Shown: piece after piece, positions 35,790-47,369 of the stretch | How positions within the stretch are numbered: the stretch's first letter is position 1 | Layout of the letters: the number at the start of each line of letters is the position of its first letter | Source of the DNA: Algoriphagus yeomjeoni | Lineage (GTDB): Bacteria > Bacteroidota > Bacteroidia > Cytophagales > Cyclobacteriaceae | Direction of reading: 5' to 3' | Assembly (NCBI RefSeq): GCF_003259505.1 | Contig: NZ_QLLK01000004.1 | Coordinates: 310,001-374,000, forward strand | Length of the DNA: 64,000 nucleotides | Notes under the pieces: generated by a model | Told to the model about the DNA's origin: nothing | Database searches by the model: none | What the model saw: the letters and a program-made list of their open reading frames with translations, nothing else | Translations under genes and position numbers: made by a program

Positions 35790-37898
35790 TTACTTCACCA
35801 CTTTCAAAATTCCCTGCATGGTATAAAAATGCCCAGGAACAGTACACACGTAAGTATATTCACCAGGCTCGGTTGGAGCGATGAAATAGATCGTAGCTGA
35901 CTCACTTGGTTGAAGCAATTTCGTGTTGAATAAGACTTTGCTTGTATTCGGAATGTAGTCCTTTTGCTGCCCTTCCAGTCCAAGTTTCATCGCAGCCTCT
36001 CCTACTTCTATCGCAGTTCCTGGCATCACGATTACAAAATTATGAAGCATGTCATCCACATTTTGGAACACTAGCTTCACTTTACTTCCTGCTTTCACCT
36101 GAAGTTGGGCTGGGTCAAATTTCAATCCTGGCTTAGTTCCCATGTTGATGGTAATATCAGCTTTTCCATCCCATGATGCTGGCATAGTGGTCGTGTTTTT
36201 TGCCAATTTTGGAGCGACCGGTTTAGTGGCAGCTGCCTGCTTTTTGGCTTCGGCAGCTTTAGCTTTTGCTTCAGCATCAGCTTGTGCCTTTGCGGCACTA
36301 TCAGCTGCGGCTTTCATCATCATTTCATGCTCGTGACGCGCTGCCAAAAAAGGTGTTTGATCTATTTTTTCTCCTGCACCAAAATTGTTCAGGGTATAAT
36401 ATCCTACATTATGCAAAAGCGGCTTTCCTTCAGTAGACTTCACTCCTTCTGCTTTGATCTCATGGATGTATCCCAAACGAAGATTATCCACTACCAGACG
36501 AGCTTTCATTCCATCTTCAGAAACTACCACTCCTATGATATCACAATTCTCATTATTAATCACAGGGCTACCGTATTGAGCTTGGTACTTGTATGTGAAG
36601 CCAGTTACTTGGTAGTTTGCCGGGTCTTTTGCCAACTCCTTATTTACAGGCTCGGTAAACTCAATCTCAAAACCATCAGGTTTCGATTTGATGGTCTTCA
36701 TTTCAAAAGGCATTCTACCAGTCCACACCAATCGCTGCAAACTGAACAGCTCTTTACCAGTTGAAGACCAACCACGGCTAGTCATTCCAACAAACATGGA
36801 AGCATCATTCCCCCAAACCATTCTCAAGATTCCAGAAGAAAAGCCTTCTCTAAATGGAAATACCACACCTTGATATACTCCATCAATTTTCTCAAAATCA
36901 ACTCGGGAAATAATACTTTGCCCCTGATCCCCTACAAAGACCTGATTGGCAAATGGGCCAAATCCACCATCCGTATTATCACTCAAAAATCCGGAAGTAG
37001 AGATACCCAGGATTCCATGAGGCAACCAAATGGCTGGAGCTTTCAGTCCAGGCACCCGTTGCGCTACGTCATACATGGGTTCACCGGTATTTGGAATATC
37101 TTCTGTAGTCAATGTCACTGGAGATCCTGGCAGGTTTGACCATTCCAAACTCTCTGCATTCCCTAGGAAATCTCCCTTTTCTACATGTGAAATTCTTCCT
37201 GAACCGACCCAGTCACCTTGATTTTCAGTGTAAAAGAAATCTCCTTCAGCGTTCATTCCATATCCTGCAGGCGATCGCATTCCTGCTGCAAAAGGAATCA
37301 TCTCACCTTCTGGAGTAATCTCCAACGCCCAACCTCTCCATGGTACCAAACTTACACCATGCCCAAGGCTATTACTCCAGCCAACATTAAGGGTCACGAG
37401 CATATTTCCGTTAGGGAGAAATGTAGGACCATAAGAGTACTCATGGTAATTCCCCGAAAGTGGCCAAGAAACAATTTTCTTATAAACATCTGCCTGACCA
37501 TCTCCATCGGTATCACTGAGGCGGGTCAATTCACTTCGTTGTGTGACATAAATATCCCCATCATGATAGGCCAAACCCAATGGTTCGTGCAATCCTGAAG
37601 CGAACTTTTTATAAACTGGTTTTTCATTTCCTGAAATATTCGGACTTGATACGATCCAAACTTCCCCTCTTCGGGTACAAATAGCCAAACTACCGTCTGG
37701 TAAGGTTGCCATACCTCCTACTTCCAAAATCACGTCTTCTGGTACTGGCAGAGAGATTAGTTTATAAAAATCATCTTCTGTATCAGGCAACAAATTGGGT
37801 TCTTTAGCCTGAGCTCTTAATTCAGCTTGTCCGAAAAGTAGGCAAGCCAAGGCAAAAGCAAATCCTTTTATAATATTGAGTTTCATTAGATTTTTCAT
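35790..37898 (-). CDS. sorbosone/glucose dehydrogenase-like propeller fused to an azurin-type copper domain
   Basis: A signal peptide (about 1-30) precedes a six-bladed propeller (about 45-470) of the GDH/sorbosone type (LPDGSLAICTRRGEVW, GLAYHDGDIYVTQRSELTRLSDTDGDGQADVY, split here). A short beta domain follows, then a Lys/Ala-rich linker (about 530-580). The C-terminal auracyanin/azurin-like domain has all four copper ligands: H619 (LHNFV), C685 (YVCTVPGH), H690 and M694. There is no CxxCH haem site. The copper domain probably accepts electrons from sugar oxidation in the propeller. It follows the DUF1080 gene by 15 nt in an operon. Confidence 0.87.
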   Translation of the reverse strand: MKNLMKLNIIKGFAFALACLLFGQAELRAQAKEPNLLPDTEDDFYKLISLPVPEDVILEVGGMATLPDGSLAICTRRGEVWIVSSPNISGNEKPVYKKFASGLHEPLGLAYHDGDIYVTQRSELTRLSDTDGDGQADVYKKIVSWPLSGNYHEYSYGPTFLPNGNMLVTLNVGWSNSLGHGVSLVPWRGWALEITPEGEMIPFAAGMRSPAGYGMNAEGDFFYTENQGDWVGSGRISHVEKGDFLGNAESLEWSNLPGSPVTLTTEDIPNTGEPMYDVAQRVPGLKAPAIWLPHGILGISTSGFLSDNTDGGFGPFANQVFVGDQGQSIISRVDFEKIDGVYQGVVFPFREGFSSGILRMVWGNDASMFVGMTSRGWSSTGKELFSLQRLVWTGRMPFEMKTIKSKPDGFEIEFTEPVNKELAKDPANYQVTGFTYKYQAQYGSPVINNENCDIIGVVVSEDGMKARLVVDNLRLGYIHEIKAEGVKSTEGKPLLHNVGYYTLNNFGAGEKIDQTPFLAARHEHEMMMKAAADSAAKAQADAEAKAKAAEAKKQAAATKPVAPKLAKNTTTMPASWDGKADITINMGTKPGLKFDPAQLQVKAGSKVKLVFQNVDDMLHNFVIVMPGTAIEVGEAAMKLGLEGQQKDYIPNTSKVLFNTKLLQPSESATIYFIAPTEPGEYTYVCTVPGHFYTMQGILKVVK

Positions 37899-37913
37899 GC
37901 TGCTTCCTATTTA

Positions 37914-39791
37914 TTACCAAACAATTGAATAAGTAATCACCCCAACGTTATTTTTCAAATTCACTGGTAAAACCAATTCTTTTGAACCATCAACTGAGTT
38001 TCTCACCATCGGTGATTCCTTCCCTTCGAATTCGATGTAGTAAGATTTGTCATCTATCGCATAAAGTCCATTTGGCAATTTTTCAATCGTAGACCCCTGA
38101 GCCACCAAACAATAGATTTGAGTTGCATCGGTTTCTGAAACAAGATTTAAAGTATGCACTAACTTCTTTCCTGATTCTTTGGTGTCTAAAGTTTCTTTAA
38201 AGCTCACGCCCGGCATCTTATAGCTAATAACTGGCGATCCATCTTGTTTCAATTCAAACCCTTCATAGGTAAAGCCATCAATTTCTGTAGGCCAAGCTTC
38301 CTCCTTTGATGCAAGCACAGATAAACTTGGCTTTCCTGCGAATTCAATGACATTCCCCAAAGGCAGCATCAATTGAGTTTCGCCACGGCCATACCACATT
38401 GGTGTTGTCTCCACAAAATCCCCTCTCCAGACACTCAACAGCTCTCCTCGGCTTAAATCAATGGCATAATTTGCTCCACCAGGTTCACCTACTGCTACAG
38501 TATGGGTACGCTTTTCTCCAGCGTGCATGATAAACCCACGTTGCATTTCTGCCTTACTATCCACATTCAATGCAATCTGTCCAACTGGATCATAGGCTCT
38601 TATTGGAGAGTTTAGAGCAGTTTTAGCAACTCCATTTCCTTCAACAGTCAATGTGATATCATTACTTGGGGCATACCAGTGACCATATTTCTTAAAGTAA
38701 TTCAATTTGACCTTGTGGTTTCCAGCAGTTAATTGTGTAGATCCACTCGCTTTCCCAGTTACACCATCAACATAGACCACTTCCTTATCATCTATGAAAA
38801 GCTTACCAGCTCCATTAATATTCCCAGGGGGCGTATCATCAGGAACCCATGCTAGGTTCAAGTTGAAAAAATATTCCCCGTCACTTGGTATAACTAGCGT
38901 CCCTTCGACCGTTCCTGAAAACTCATTTCGAGTTGCCGGAGCTAAATGAGCTAACACATCGATATCCATTTCTCCCTTTGGATTAGCTGTCGCAAAATCA
39001 CTGATGGATTTGATGCTGTCATAATAAGTGAGCTTCATTTGCTCCAAAGTCACATTTTCTGATCCATAGGTTTTGTACTTGATGTTTCGAATAGCTACAC
39101 CACCATGATCTCCTTGAATCACTAACGGGCCTAATGCCTGCTCATCTTCAAAAAATGCGGCCTGAGTAGGCCCAGTAACTTCTATATTCTTTTGAACTAG
39201 CACATCGTTTTGATAAACAGAAATAAATTTGGCGTTAGTCACCTTTTTCCCATTAGAATCAAAGCGAGGAGCTTGGAAGACAATTCTTAGTGATTGCCAA
39301 AGTCCAGGCGCTCTACTTACATTCACAAGCGGAGGATGCCCTTCATAACCTTCTCTTCCTGCTCCTCTGCTAGCATCCCACCTTTGGTAGATTGCACCAG
39401 CATCCGAGTATTTAGGGTCTTTCTCAGTCCAAGAATCAAATAATTGAACTTCATATCTTCCTTGAAGATAAACGCCTGAATTACTGCCCTTTGGCATCAT
39501 AAAATCAAGCTCCAGTTCAATATCTCCATGCTCAAAGACAGTCTTTATCGCTTGATTATCCCCTTTTTGTAAGGTGTTCAGCAATATGCCTGTTCCGTTT
39601 GTAGCTTTAGATTTGCCTCCATCGAGATCATAATATACATCTTCGACAATCTGCCAATTAGCACTCGTGGATTGAAATTCACTTAGACTTTGTAATGGTA
39701 GCACTTCAAATGGAATTGGGCTATCCTGTGCTATAGATGCTATTGCCTTGATATACAGACAACAACAAATCAGAAATATTTTATTATTCAT
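37914..39791 (-). CDS. exported DUF1080 protein (3-keto-disaccharide hydrolase-like) with PA14-like domain
   Basis: A signal peptide (about 1-22) leads to a DUF1080 lectin-like beta sandwich (about 30-250, KGSNSGVYLQGRYEVQLFDSW). A PA14-like domain follows (about 280-380, GEYFFNLNLAWVPDDTPPG, KVKLNYFKKYGHWY) and then a beta-rich tail. DUF1080 members cleave glycosidic bonds of 3-keto-sugars after oxidation by a dehydrogenase, which fits the dehydrogenase encoded next. The total of 625 residues is longer than a bare DUF1080. It is first in the operon, and a palindrome sits at the likely promoter. Confidence 0.85.
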   Translation of the reverse strand: MNNKIFLICCCLYIKAIASIAQDSPIPFEVLPLQSLSEFQSTSANWQIVEDVYYDLDGGKSKATNGTGILLNTLQKGDNQAIKTVFEHGDIELELDFMMPKGSNSGVYLQGRYEVQLFDSWTEKDPKYSDAGAIYQRWDASRGAGREGYEGHPPLVNVSRAPGLWQSLRIVFQAPRFDSNGKKVTNAKFISVYQNDVLVQKNIEVTGPTQAAFFEDEQALGPLVIQGDHGGVAIRNIKYKTYGSENVTLEQMKLTYYDSIKSISDFATANPKGEMDIDVLAHLAPATRNEFSGTVEGTLVIPSDGEYFFNLNLAWVPDDTPPGNINGAGKLFIDDKEVVYVDGVTGKASGSTQLTAGNHKVKLNYFKKYGHWYAPSNDITLTVEGNGVAKTALNSPIRAYDPVGQIALNVDSKAEMQRGFIMHAGEKRTHTVAVGEPGGANYAIDLSRGELLSVWRGDFVETTPMWYGRGETQLMLPLGNVIEFAGKPSLSVLASKEEAWPTEIDGFTYEGFELKQDGSPVISYKMPGVSFKETLDTKESGKKLVHTLNLVSETDATQIYCLVAQGSTIEKLPNGLYAIDDKSYYIEFEGKESPMVRNSVDGSKELVLPVNLKNNVGVITYSIVW

Positions 39792-39801
39792 TTTAGGTTA
39801 A

Positions 39802-39824
39802 TTAGGTATTGAATACCAAAGGTA
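39802..39824 (-). promoter_or_regulatory. candidate promoter with overlapping palindromic operator for the DUF1080 operon
   Basis: TACCTTTG on the minus strand (39824-39817) matches TAnnTTTG, 26 nt before the start. It overlaps TTAGGTATTGAATACCAAA (39802-39820), a palindrome with one mismatch pair whose 13-nt core GGTATTGAATACC is perfect. The position across the likely start point suits a repressor. No TTTG is seen at the -33 spacing. Confidence 0.4.
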
Positions 39825-39899
39825 ACCTCCTGAGCATTTTAAAAAAATAGGATTATTTCAAGTAAAAATTTATTGGTATAGTATATATACAATAAAAAA

Positions 39900-39918
39900 G
39901 CAGGAGAAAATCTCCTGC
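39900..39918 (-). terminator. intrinsic terminator after the DUF3078 gene
   Basis: An 8-bp stem (GCAGGAGA / TCTCCTGC) with an AAA loop is followed on the minus strand by TTTTTTATTG, about 100 nt after the DUF3078 stop. The gap between terminator and the divergent DUF1080 promoter holds nothing else. Confidence 0.8.
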
Positions 39919-40021
39919 CCTTTATTTGAAAACTAAACCAACTATTATTTAACTACCACAATGAATTCAAAAATAATACATTTATAATAGAATCAAAATT
40001 CCAAATAAAAATTTGTTAAGA

Positions 40022-40921
40022 TTATTTCTTCTTTGGGAAGTTACCTCGTTTAAATGCAATTCCTAATGCTAAACCTTGGGAAAATTGAATTTTACTGTCT
40101 TGATCCAAATCATAGATCATTAAACTTGTCAAACTAACATTTACAAGATTGGATACTTTGGCAGTAAGTCCGAAGTCTAAGCGATGATCTATCGCATCAA
40201 AGGCGAAAGTCTCATAATTAGCGAACATCTGGTATCTAATCATCAGCGATAAATTATCCGAGAGTTTCTTATTGTAATCAGCCAACAAACTAAAAGCTAA
40301 CCATTCAGTACGAACCGTTTCTCCTATTTCCACGCCATAATTGTTAGGAACATTAAGATAGAGGTCTGTATCTGTCACAAAAGTCCATCTTGGAGAAAGT
40401 GGAGACATACGTAAACTAAACTCATCATTTGGCTTGTATTCTATACCAAGAGATGTTGTTAGATAGGCTGGATTTGCAAACTTAGAAATCAGCATTTTTT
40501 CTTGATCTTCTGGAAATTCGTAGCCTGGTGCAAATTGCGAAAGGAAATTAACAGCAAAGAAATAATTCCATTTATCATTGATTTTATAGCCCACTTTAGA
40601 ATCAAGGAATATTCGGTCATTAGATTTACGGCCATCTTCACCTTTGTTTTTCACGACACCATAAATGAAATCCATGGTATTGTCCCATGACCACTTTTCC
40701 TTGGCATAGTTTGCTCTGCCAACCAAATAGATTCCTAGGGCTACAGAATTGACACCACCACCTTGCCAGTTTCCACTAAATGCCGCCTGATTTAAATTCA
40801 AACCACCGCCTATTTCTTTAAGCCAATAGCTAGTATCTTGTGGTATTAGCGCAACTTCTTCCTGTGCAAAAACTTGCCCACAGAATAAAATAATGAGGAA
40901 AAATGTAGAAATTCTTTTCAT
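40022..40921 (-). CDS. DUF3078 outer-membrane-type protein
   Basis: A signal peptide (FFLIILFCGQVFAQ) is followed by an N-terminal box GGGLNLNQAAFSGNWQGGGVNS, the signature of DUF3078, and alternating aromatic/hydrophobic beta strands to the end of the protein (299 residues). The pattern suggests a small outer-membrane beta-barrel. Its function is unknown; the family is confined mostly to Bacteroidota. It is divergent from the DUF202 gene. Confidence 0.88.
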   Translation of the reverse strand: MKRISTFFLIILFCGQVFAQEEVALIPQDTSYWLKEIGGGLNLNQAAFSGNWQGGGVNSVALGIYLVGRANYAKEKWSWDNTMDFIYGVVKNKGEDGRKSNDRIFLDSKVGYKINDKWNYFFAVNFLSQFAPGYEFPEDQEKMLISKFANPAYLTTSLGIEYKPNDEFSLRMSPLSPRWTFVTDTDLYLNVPNNYGVEIGETVRTEWLAFSLLADYNKKLSDNLSLMIRYQMFANYETFAFDAIDHRLDFGLTAKVSNLVNVSLTSLMIYDLDQDSKIQFSQGLALGIAFKRGNFPKKK

Positions 40922-40970
40922 AAGTACTGATGTTTGAATTATTTCATTGTAAAATAACTAGAATACAAAT

Positions 40971-41246
40971 ATGGAAAATGACTTGGAAAGAGAATTAATA
41001 ATTCGGGATTTTTTGGCACGACAGCGCACTACGCTGGCTAATAATAGGACCCTGTTATCATTTATTCGTACTTCTTTGTATTTCTTGGTTTCAGGTACGG
41101 CCCTTTTTGAAGTGAAGGAATTAAACCATGTACGGGATCTGGGGTATTTGGCATTTGGATTGAGCTTAGTTATTCTTATAGTTGGAATTGTTAATTACTT
41201 CCGCATCAGACAAAAACTCAAAAAAGGAAACTATTTAAAAATGTAA
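40971..41246 (+). CDS. small DUF202 (YidH-family) membrane protein
   Basis: The 91-residue protein has the DUF202 motif ERELIIRDFLARQRTTLANNRTLLSFIRTSLYF in its N-terminal amphipathic part (RD-LA--RT-LANERT-L pattern) and two membrane helices. The family is of unknown function. It is 3 nt from the SLC13 transporter gene, so the two are co-translated and may form one unit. Confidence 0.88.
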   Translation: MENDLERELIIRDFLARQRTTLANNRTLLSFIRTSLYFLVSGTALFEVKELNHVRDLGYLAFGLSLVILIVGIVNYFRIRQKLKKGNYLKM

Positions 41247-41249
41247 TAA

Positions 41250-43031
41250 ATGACCTTTGAAATAGGACTCGTCTTTTCAATTATTGGTCTCGCTATAATT
41301 CTATTTTTTACCGAGAAGTTTACCATTGATACCGTCTCTATAGGCGTAATGGTAGCCTTTCTTTTGACTGGAATTTTGAATGTAGAAGAAGGTCTTTCTG
41401 GATTTTCAAATCCAGCAACGATCACCGTTGCTGCTATGTTTGTGGTATCTGCAGCGATTTTCAATACCGGTTTATTGGATAGTTTTACTCAAAAACTAAG
41501 TTCACAAGCTGGCAAAAGCCAAACTCATCTCTTATTCACTTTAATGTTGTCTGCTGGTTTTTTATCGGCATTTATTAGCGACACTGCGGTGGTTGCTCTG
41601 CTGATGCCTGCTGTGATAAGACTCTATAAAACAGACAACATCGCTCCTTCTAAGCTGCTAATGCCGCTTTCTTTTGGAGCATTGATGGGAGGAATTTGTA
41701 CGCTGCTGGGCACTAGCACTAATATTTTGGTAAGTGGTATAGTTGAAAAAGCCGGTTTACCTTCATTTGGTGTTTTTGAAATGAGTTTGATGGGGCTGGT
41801 GTTTTTTGCCACTGGATTGGTCTATATGCTGACTATAGGCAGGTGGCTCACACCTAACCGTAAACCAAAATCCGAATTGGGGGATAGCATTCAGCTGGGT
41901 AATTACCTTTCCGAATTAATTATTCTTCATGATTTTGAGCAAATAAATGAGCCTCTTTTAAAGCAGACTCTTTTTGAAAAGCTTCCCGTCAAACCCCTAC
42001 AAATTATCCGATCAGATGGAAGAAAAGTCCGTGTTTATCCAAACACATCTATTCAGGAAGGTGATATTATTCGCATCAATTGTGATAAAGAGACCCTTGA
42101 AAAAATAAAAACCCGTAAGGGAATTGAAATAAAAGCTGACTTAAAATGGAATGAAGAAGACATAGTCGATGAAGAAGAACGACTTTATGAAGCGTTAGTA
42201 ATTCCTAATTCATTTTTGATAGGCGAAAGCATCAAAAGCCTAAATTTCAAGAAAATATACAATCAAGTTCTAGTCATTGGGATCAGACATAGATCTGATA
42301 TGCTTAACTCACTCCTTTCCAAAACAGCCCTACGCGCCGGAGACATCTTGCTTTTAAGAGCAACAGAGGAATCAATTAAAAGTATAGAAACGAGTGATGA
42401 TCTGCTTTTACTTTCAGAATCAAAAAGTCTTCCTTTCAATAAGATAAAAACTGTAATAACATTAGTCATACTTGCCCTGATCATAGGATTGGCTACATTG
42501 GAGGTGTTCCCAATTGTTGTCACGGCAGTCGCAGGCGCGATTGCTTTGATCATGGTAGGATCAATTAACACAGAACAAGCTTACAAAGCCATAGACTGGA
42601 AGGTAATCCTGATGCTTGCCGGGGTTTTATCCATGGGTTTAGCGCTAGAAAAAACTGGAGGGTCTCAACTTATTGGGACATCAATAGTGGAAAGTGTAGG
42701 ACAGTTTGGTCCAAGAGCGGTCATGAGCGCTTTATTTGCCTTGACTTTCCTGATGACTAATGTGATGTCAAATAATGCAACTGCTGCTTTGCTGGCGCCT
42801 ATTGCGATCAGTATTGCTACCGCTTTGGATGTAGACTCCAGACCCATGCTGATGGCTGTCACATTCGCTGCCAGTCTGAGCTTCATGACTCCTATGGGCT
42901 ACCAAACCAATACCATGATCTATACGCCCGGAAACTATCGATTCAGTGATTACATAAAAGTGGGCACTCCGCTCAATCTACTGCTTTGGGTCGTTGCGAC
43001 ATTTGGAATTCCTTATTTCTTCCCCTTTTAA
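41250..43031 (+). CDS. SLC13/DASS-type anion permease with two TrkA-C (RCK_C) domains
   Basis: The 593-residue protein has two membrane blocks. The first block (about 1-190) has the re-entrant motif LGTSTNILVSG. Two soluble RCK_C domains in the middle (about 205-395) follow, and a second block (about 400-593) carries SNNATAALLAPIAISIA. This order is that of the SAC1/DASS group, which moves sulfate, silicate or dicarboxylates with Na+. The substrate cannot be read. The RCK_C domains may sense a nucleotide or ion. Confidence 0.9.
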   Translation: MTFEIGLVFSIIGLAIILFFTEKFTIDTVSIGVMVAFLLTGILNVEEGLSGFSNPATITVAAMFVVSAAIFNTGLLDSFTQKLSSQAGKSQTHLLFTLMLSAGFLSAFISDTAVVALLMPAVIRLYKTDNIAPSKLLMPLSFGALMGGICTLLGTSTNILVSGIVEKAGLPSFGVFEMSLMGLVFFATGLVYMLTIGRWLTPNRKPKSELGDSIQLGNYLSELIILHDFEQINEPLLKQTLFEKLPVKPLQIIRSDGRKVRVYPNTSIQEGDIIRINCDKETLEKIKTRKGIEIKADLKWNEEDIVDEEERLYEALVIPNSFLIGESIKSLNFKKIYNQVLVIGIRHRSDMLNSLLSKTALRAGDILLLRATEESIKSIETSDDLLLLSESKSLPFNKIKTVITLVILALIIGLATLEVFPIVVTAVAGAIALIMVGSINTEQAYKAIDWKVILMLAGVLSMGLALEKTGGSQLIGTSIVESVGQFGPRAVMSALFALTFLMTNVMSNNATAALLAPIAISIATALDVDSRPMLMAVTFAASLSFMTPMGYQTNTMIYTPGNYRFSDYIKVGTPLNLLLWVVATFGIPYFFPF

Positions 43032-43101
43032 TAAGCATAAATTCTAAAACTTCTCGAACTCTGGAAAGAATAGCTGCTTTTCCCAAAACAGCTAAAACCA
43101 A

Positions 43102-43133
43102 AAAAAGCATTGAGTCCACACTCAATGCTTTTT
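43102..43133. terminator. bidirectional terminator between the permease and ppk1
   Basis: A 14-bp stem (AAAAAGCATTGAGT / ACTCAATGCTTTTT) with a CCAC loop has T-tracts on both strands and separates convergent genes. Confidence 0.9.
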
Positions 43134-43161
43134 CCTGTTTATCCAAACAGAAACTTGATTT

Positions 43162-45288
43162 TTAATCAACAAGCTTCACCTGAAAGACGTTATCTGCATC
43201 CAAATTAAAGAATTCTCGGTGCACATTAAACTCAGGTTCGTCTCCTACAGGATGCTTTGCTAAATACGTACCATCTTCTTGCATCACATAAGCGTTTACA
43301 TTGTCCTTAAGATTGTAAGCCAGAATATTCATCAACTGCTTTTCGAGCAAAGGAGACTCTACTTTGAATAGTGCTTCCAATCTTTTATCAAAACTACGAA
43401 CCATCATATCCGCACTTCCAGCGTAAGTTCTTGTGTCTCCATTGTTGTGGAAGTAATAGATCCTGGAGTGCTCCAAGAAATCCCCAACAATAGAAAGTAC
43501 TTCGATATTTTCGCTCAAGCCAATTCTCCCTGGTCTGATGCAGCAAATCCCTCGAACAATCAGCTTGATGGTAACACCAGACTGCGATGCACGATACAAG
43601 GCATAGATCATCTCAGAATCTTCCAGAGAGTTTACCTTGATAAAAACACCACTAGGTAAACCATTCCTAGCGTTCTCGGCCTCTTTCTCGATGTACTCTA
43701 TCAATTGATTCCTCATATCACGAGGTGCAGTGATTAAATTTTGATATTGGGAAGGCATGGAGTGCCCGGTGATTACGTTGAAAAATTCCGAAACATCATT
43801 TGCCAAAGTTTCATTGGTAGTCATCAAGCCAATATCAGTGTAAAGCCTGGCCGTGTCTTCATTGTAATTACCTGATCCTAAATGTACATAGCGGGTAATC
43901 TCACCCCCATCCCGCTTCACGATCAGTAGAAGTTTTGTATGGGTTTTCAAATGAGAAATGCCATAAATCACAAAGCAACCTGCCTTCTGAAGTTTCTTCG
44001 CTTCACGAATATTATTTTCCTCATCAAATCTAGCTTTGACCTCAAAAAGCACCGAAACGTGTTTCCCATTTTCAGCAGCTTTTAGCAATGCTTTAGTAAT
44101 CCGGCTTTCCTTCGCAAGGCGATAAATGGTCATCTTGATAGCCATTACATCAGGATCTTCAGATGCTTTTTCTATCAAATCTAAAATAGAATCGATGTTA
44201 TTATATGGATGATGAAGAAGAATATCCTTCTCCTTGAGCACATCAAAAATATCTGCAACACCTTCATCCTGATAAGAAAGTGGCTTTACTGGATCAGGAA
44301 TTTGAGGTAAACGCTCACGGAATTTTTTATTTCCCACGATCTGCCAAAGGCCTGTAAAATCTATGAGGCTTTCTCTTTTGATCAGAAACACAGAGTCCAT
44401 TTTGAGATTCCATCTTTCCAAAAGTGAATTCATCATCCACTTGCTGTAACCTTCTTCAATTTCTATTTTTACCACCCTCCCACTCTTTCTTTCCATCAAC
44501 TTTCGCTTTACTTCTTCCAAGAAGTTCGCGTCCATATCTTCACTTTCTTCCAAGGTAAAGTCGCCATTTCTGGTAATTCGGAAAAGGCTGATCCCTTCGA
44601 TTTCCACATTTCTGAAAAGTGAAACAATGTTCTCCCTGATTACTTCTTCAATAGGAATTAGGAGTAAAGAGTCTTCTCGCTCGATTTCGAAGAACCTTGG
44701 AATATTTGCTGGAATCTGCACAAAACTCATCTTACGCATATCCTGTCTATCGCCTGGACTTGTGGTTACTACACCAAAAACCAAGAGTTTATTCATCAAA
44801 ATTGGGAAAGTACGATAGCCATCATAAACCATCGGAGTAAGCATGGGGTAAATAGCTTTTAAAAAGTAATCCTGGACTTTTTCTTGTTCTTTATCAGTAA
44901 GCTTTGAGGTATTACACAGAACCACACCCTGTTCCTGAAGCTCAGGCATTATCGTCTGAGTGAAATGTTCGTGCTGAGCATTATGAAAAATATGACTATC
45001 GTTCATCAATTTAGCCTTGAAGGGCTCTTCCCTCAAACCAGAGTAGTCAACTCTTTCCTTATCGTAATCTAGGTAGTTATAAAGTGATCCTACACGAATC
45101 ATGAAAAACTCGTCCAGATTGGAGGCTGTAATAGCAAGGAACTTAAGCTTTTCAAAAACACTACGGTGGGATTTTTTGGACTGATCCAACACACGTTCGT
45201 TGAATCTTAACCAACTCAAATCTCTACTTACAAGATCACTATGTTGTATAATCGAATCGTATTTTTCAACAACTTCCAATTTCATCAC
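43162..45288 (-). CDS. ppk1: polyphosphate kinase 1
   Basis: The 708-residue protein has the four PPK1 domains: N-terminal SRDLSWLRFNERVLDQ, a head domain, and two phospholipase-D-like catalytic domains with ATP-binding and phosphohistidine motifs (VLFEVKARFDEENNIR, GISHLKTHTKLLLI, HLGSGNYNEDTARLYTD). It polymerises phosphate from ATP into polyphosphate. Together with the PPK2 encoded at 29489 the cell can make and reuse polyphosphate. Either of two adjacent ATG codons could start it. Confidence 0.97.
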   Translation of the reverse strand: MMKLEVVEKYDSIIQHSDLVSRDLSWLRFNERVLDQSKKSHRSVFEKLKFLAITASNLDEFFMIRVGSLYNYLDYDKERVDYSGLREEPFKAKLMNDSHIFHNAQHEHFTQTIMPELQEQGVVLCNTSKLTDKEQEKVQDYFLKAIYPMLTPMVYDGYRTFPILMNKLLVFGVVTTSPGDRQDMRKMSFVQIPANIPRFFEIEREDSLLLIPIEEVIRENIVSLFRNVEIEGISLFRITRNGDFTLEESEDMDANFLEEVKRKLMERKSGRVVKIEIEEGYSKWMMNSLLERWNLKMDSVFLIKRESLIDFTGLWQIVGNKKFRERLPQIPDPVKPLSYQDEGVADIFDVLKEKDILLHHPYNNIDSILDLIEKASEDPDVMAIKMTIYRLAKESRITKALLKAAENGKHVSVLFEVKARFDEENNIREAKKLQKAGCFVIYGISHLKTHTKLLLIVKRDGGEITRYVHLGSGNYNEDTARLYTDIGLMTTNETLANDVSEFFNVITGHSMPSQYQNLITAPRDMRNQLIEYIEKEAENARNGLPSGVFIKVNSLEDSEMIYALYRASQSGVTIKLIVRGICCIRPGRIGLSENIEVLSIVGDFLEHSRIYYFHNNGDTRTYAGSADMMVRSFDKRLEALFKVESPLLEKQLMNILAYNLKDNVNAYVMQEDGTYLAKHPVGDEPEFNVHREFFNLDADNVFQVKLVD

Positions 45289-45364
45289 TTTTAAAGTTAA
45301 TAGTTAGAAGCAAGTTAAGTTATGCTTGCTTAATTTGGGTTTATGATTGTGTTAAGAATTAAAA

Positions 45365-45386
45365 AAAGGGGCTGAAAAGCCCCTTT
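45365..45386 (-). terminator. intrinsic terminator after gyrB
   Basis: A 9-bp stem (AAAGGGGCT / AGCCCCTTT) with a GAAA loop is followed on the minus strand by TTTTAATTC. Confidence 0.85.
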
Positions 45387-45392
45387 GAATGA

Positions 45393-47369
<1,977 letters not shown>

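Noticed and set aside
36282-37598. Several plus-strand frames of 60-160 residues
   Set aside because: They are antisense to the cupredoxin-dehydrogenase gene, overlap one another and lack any recognisable start signal or domain.
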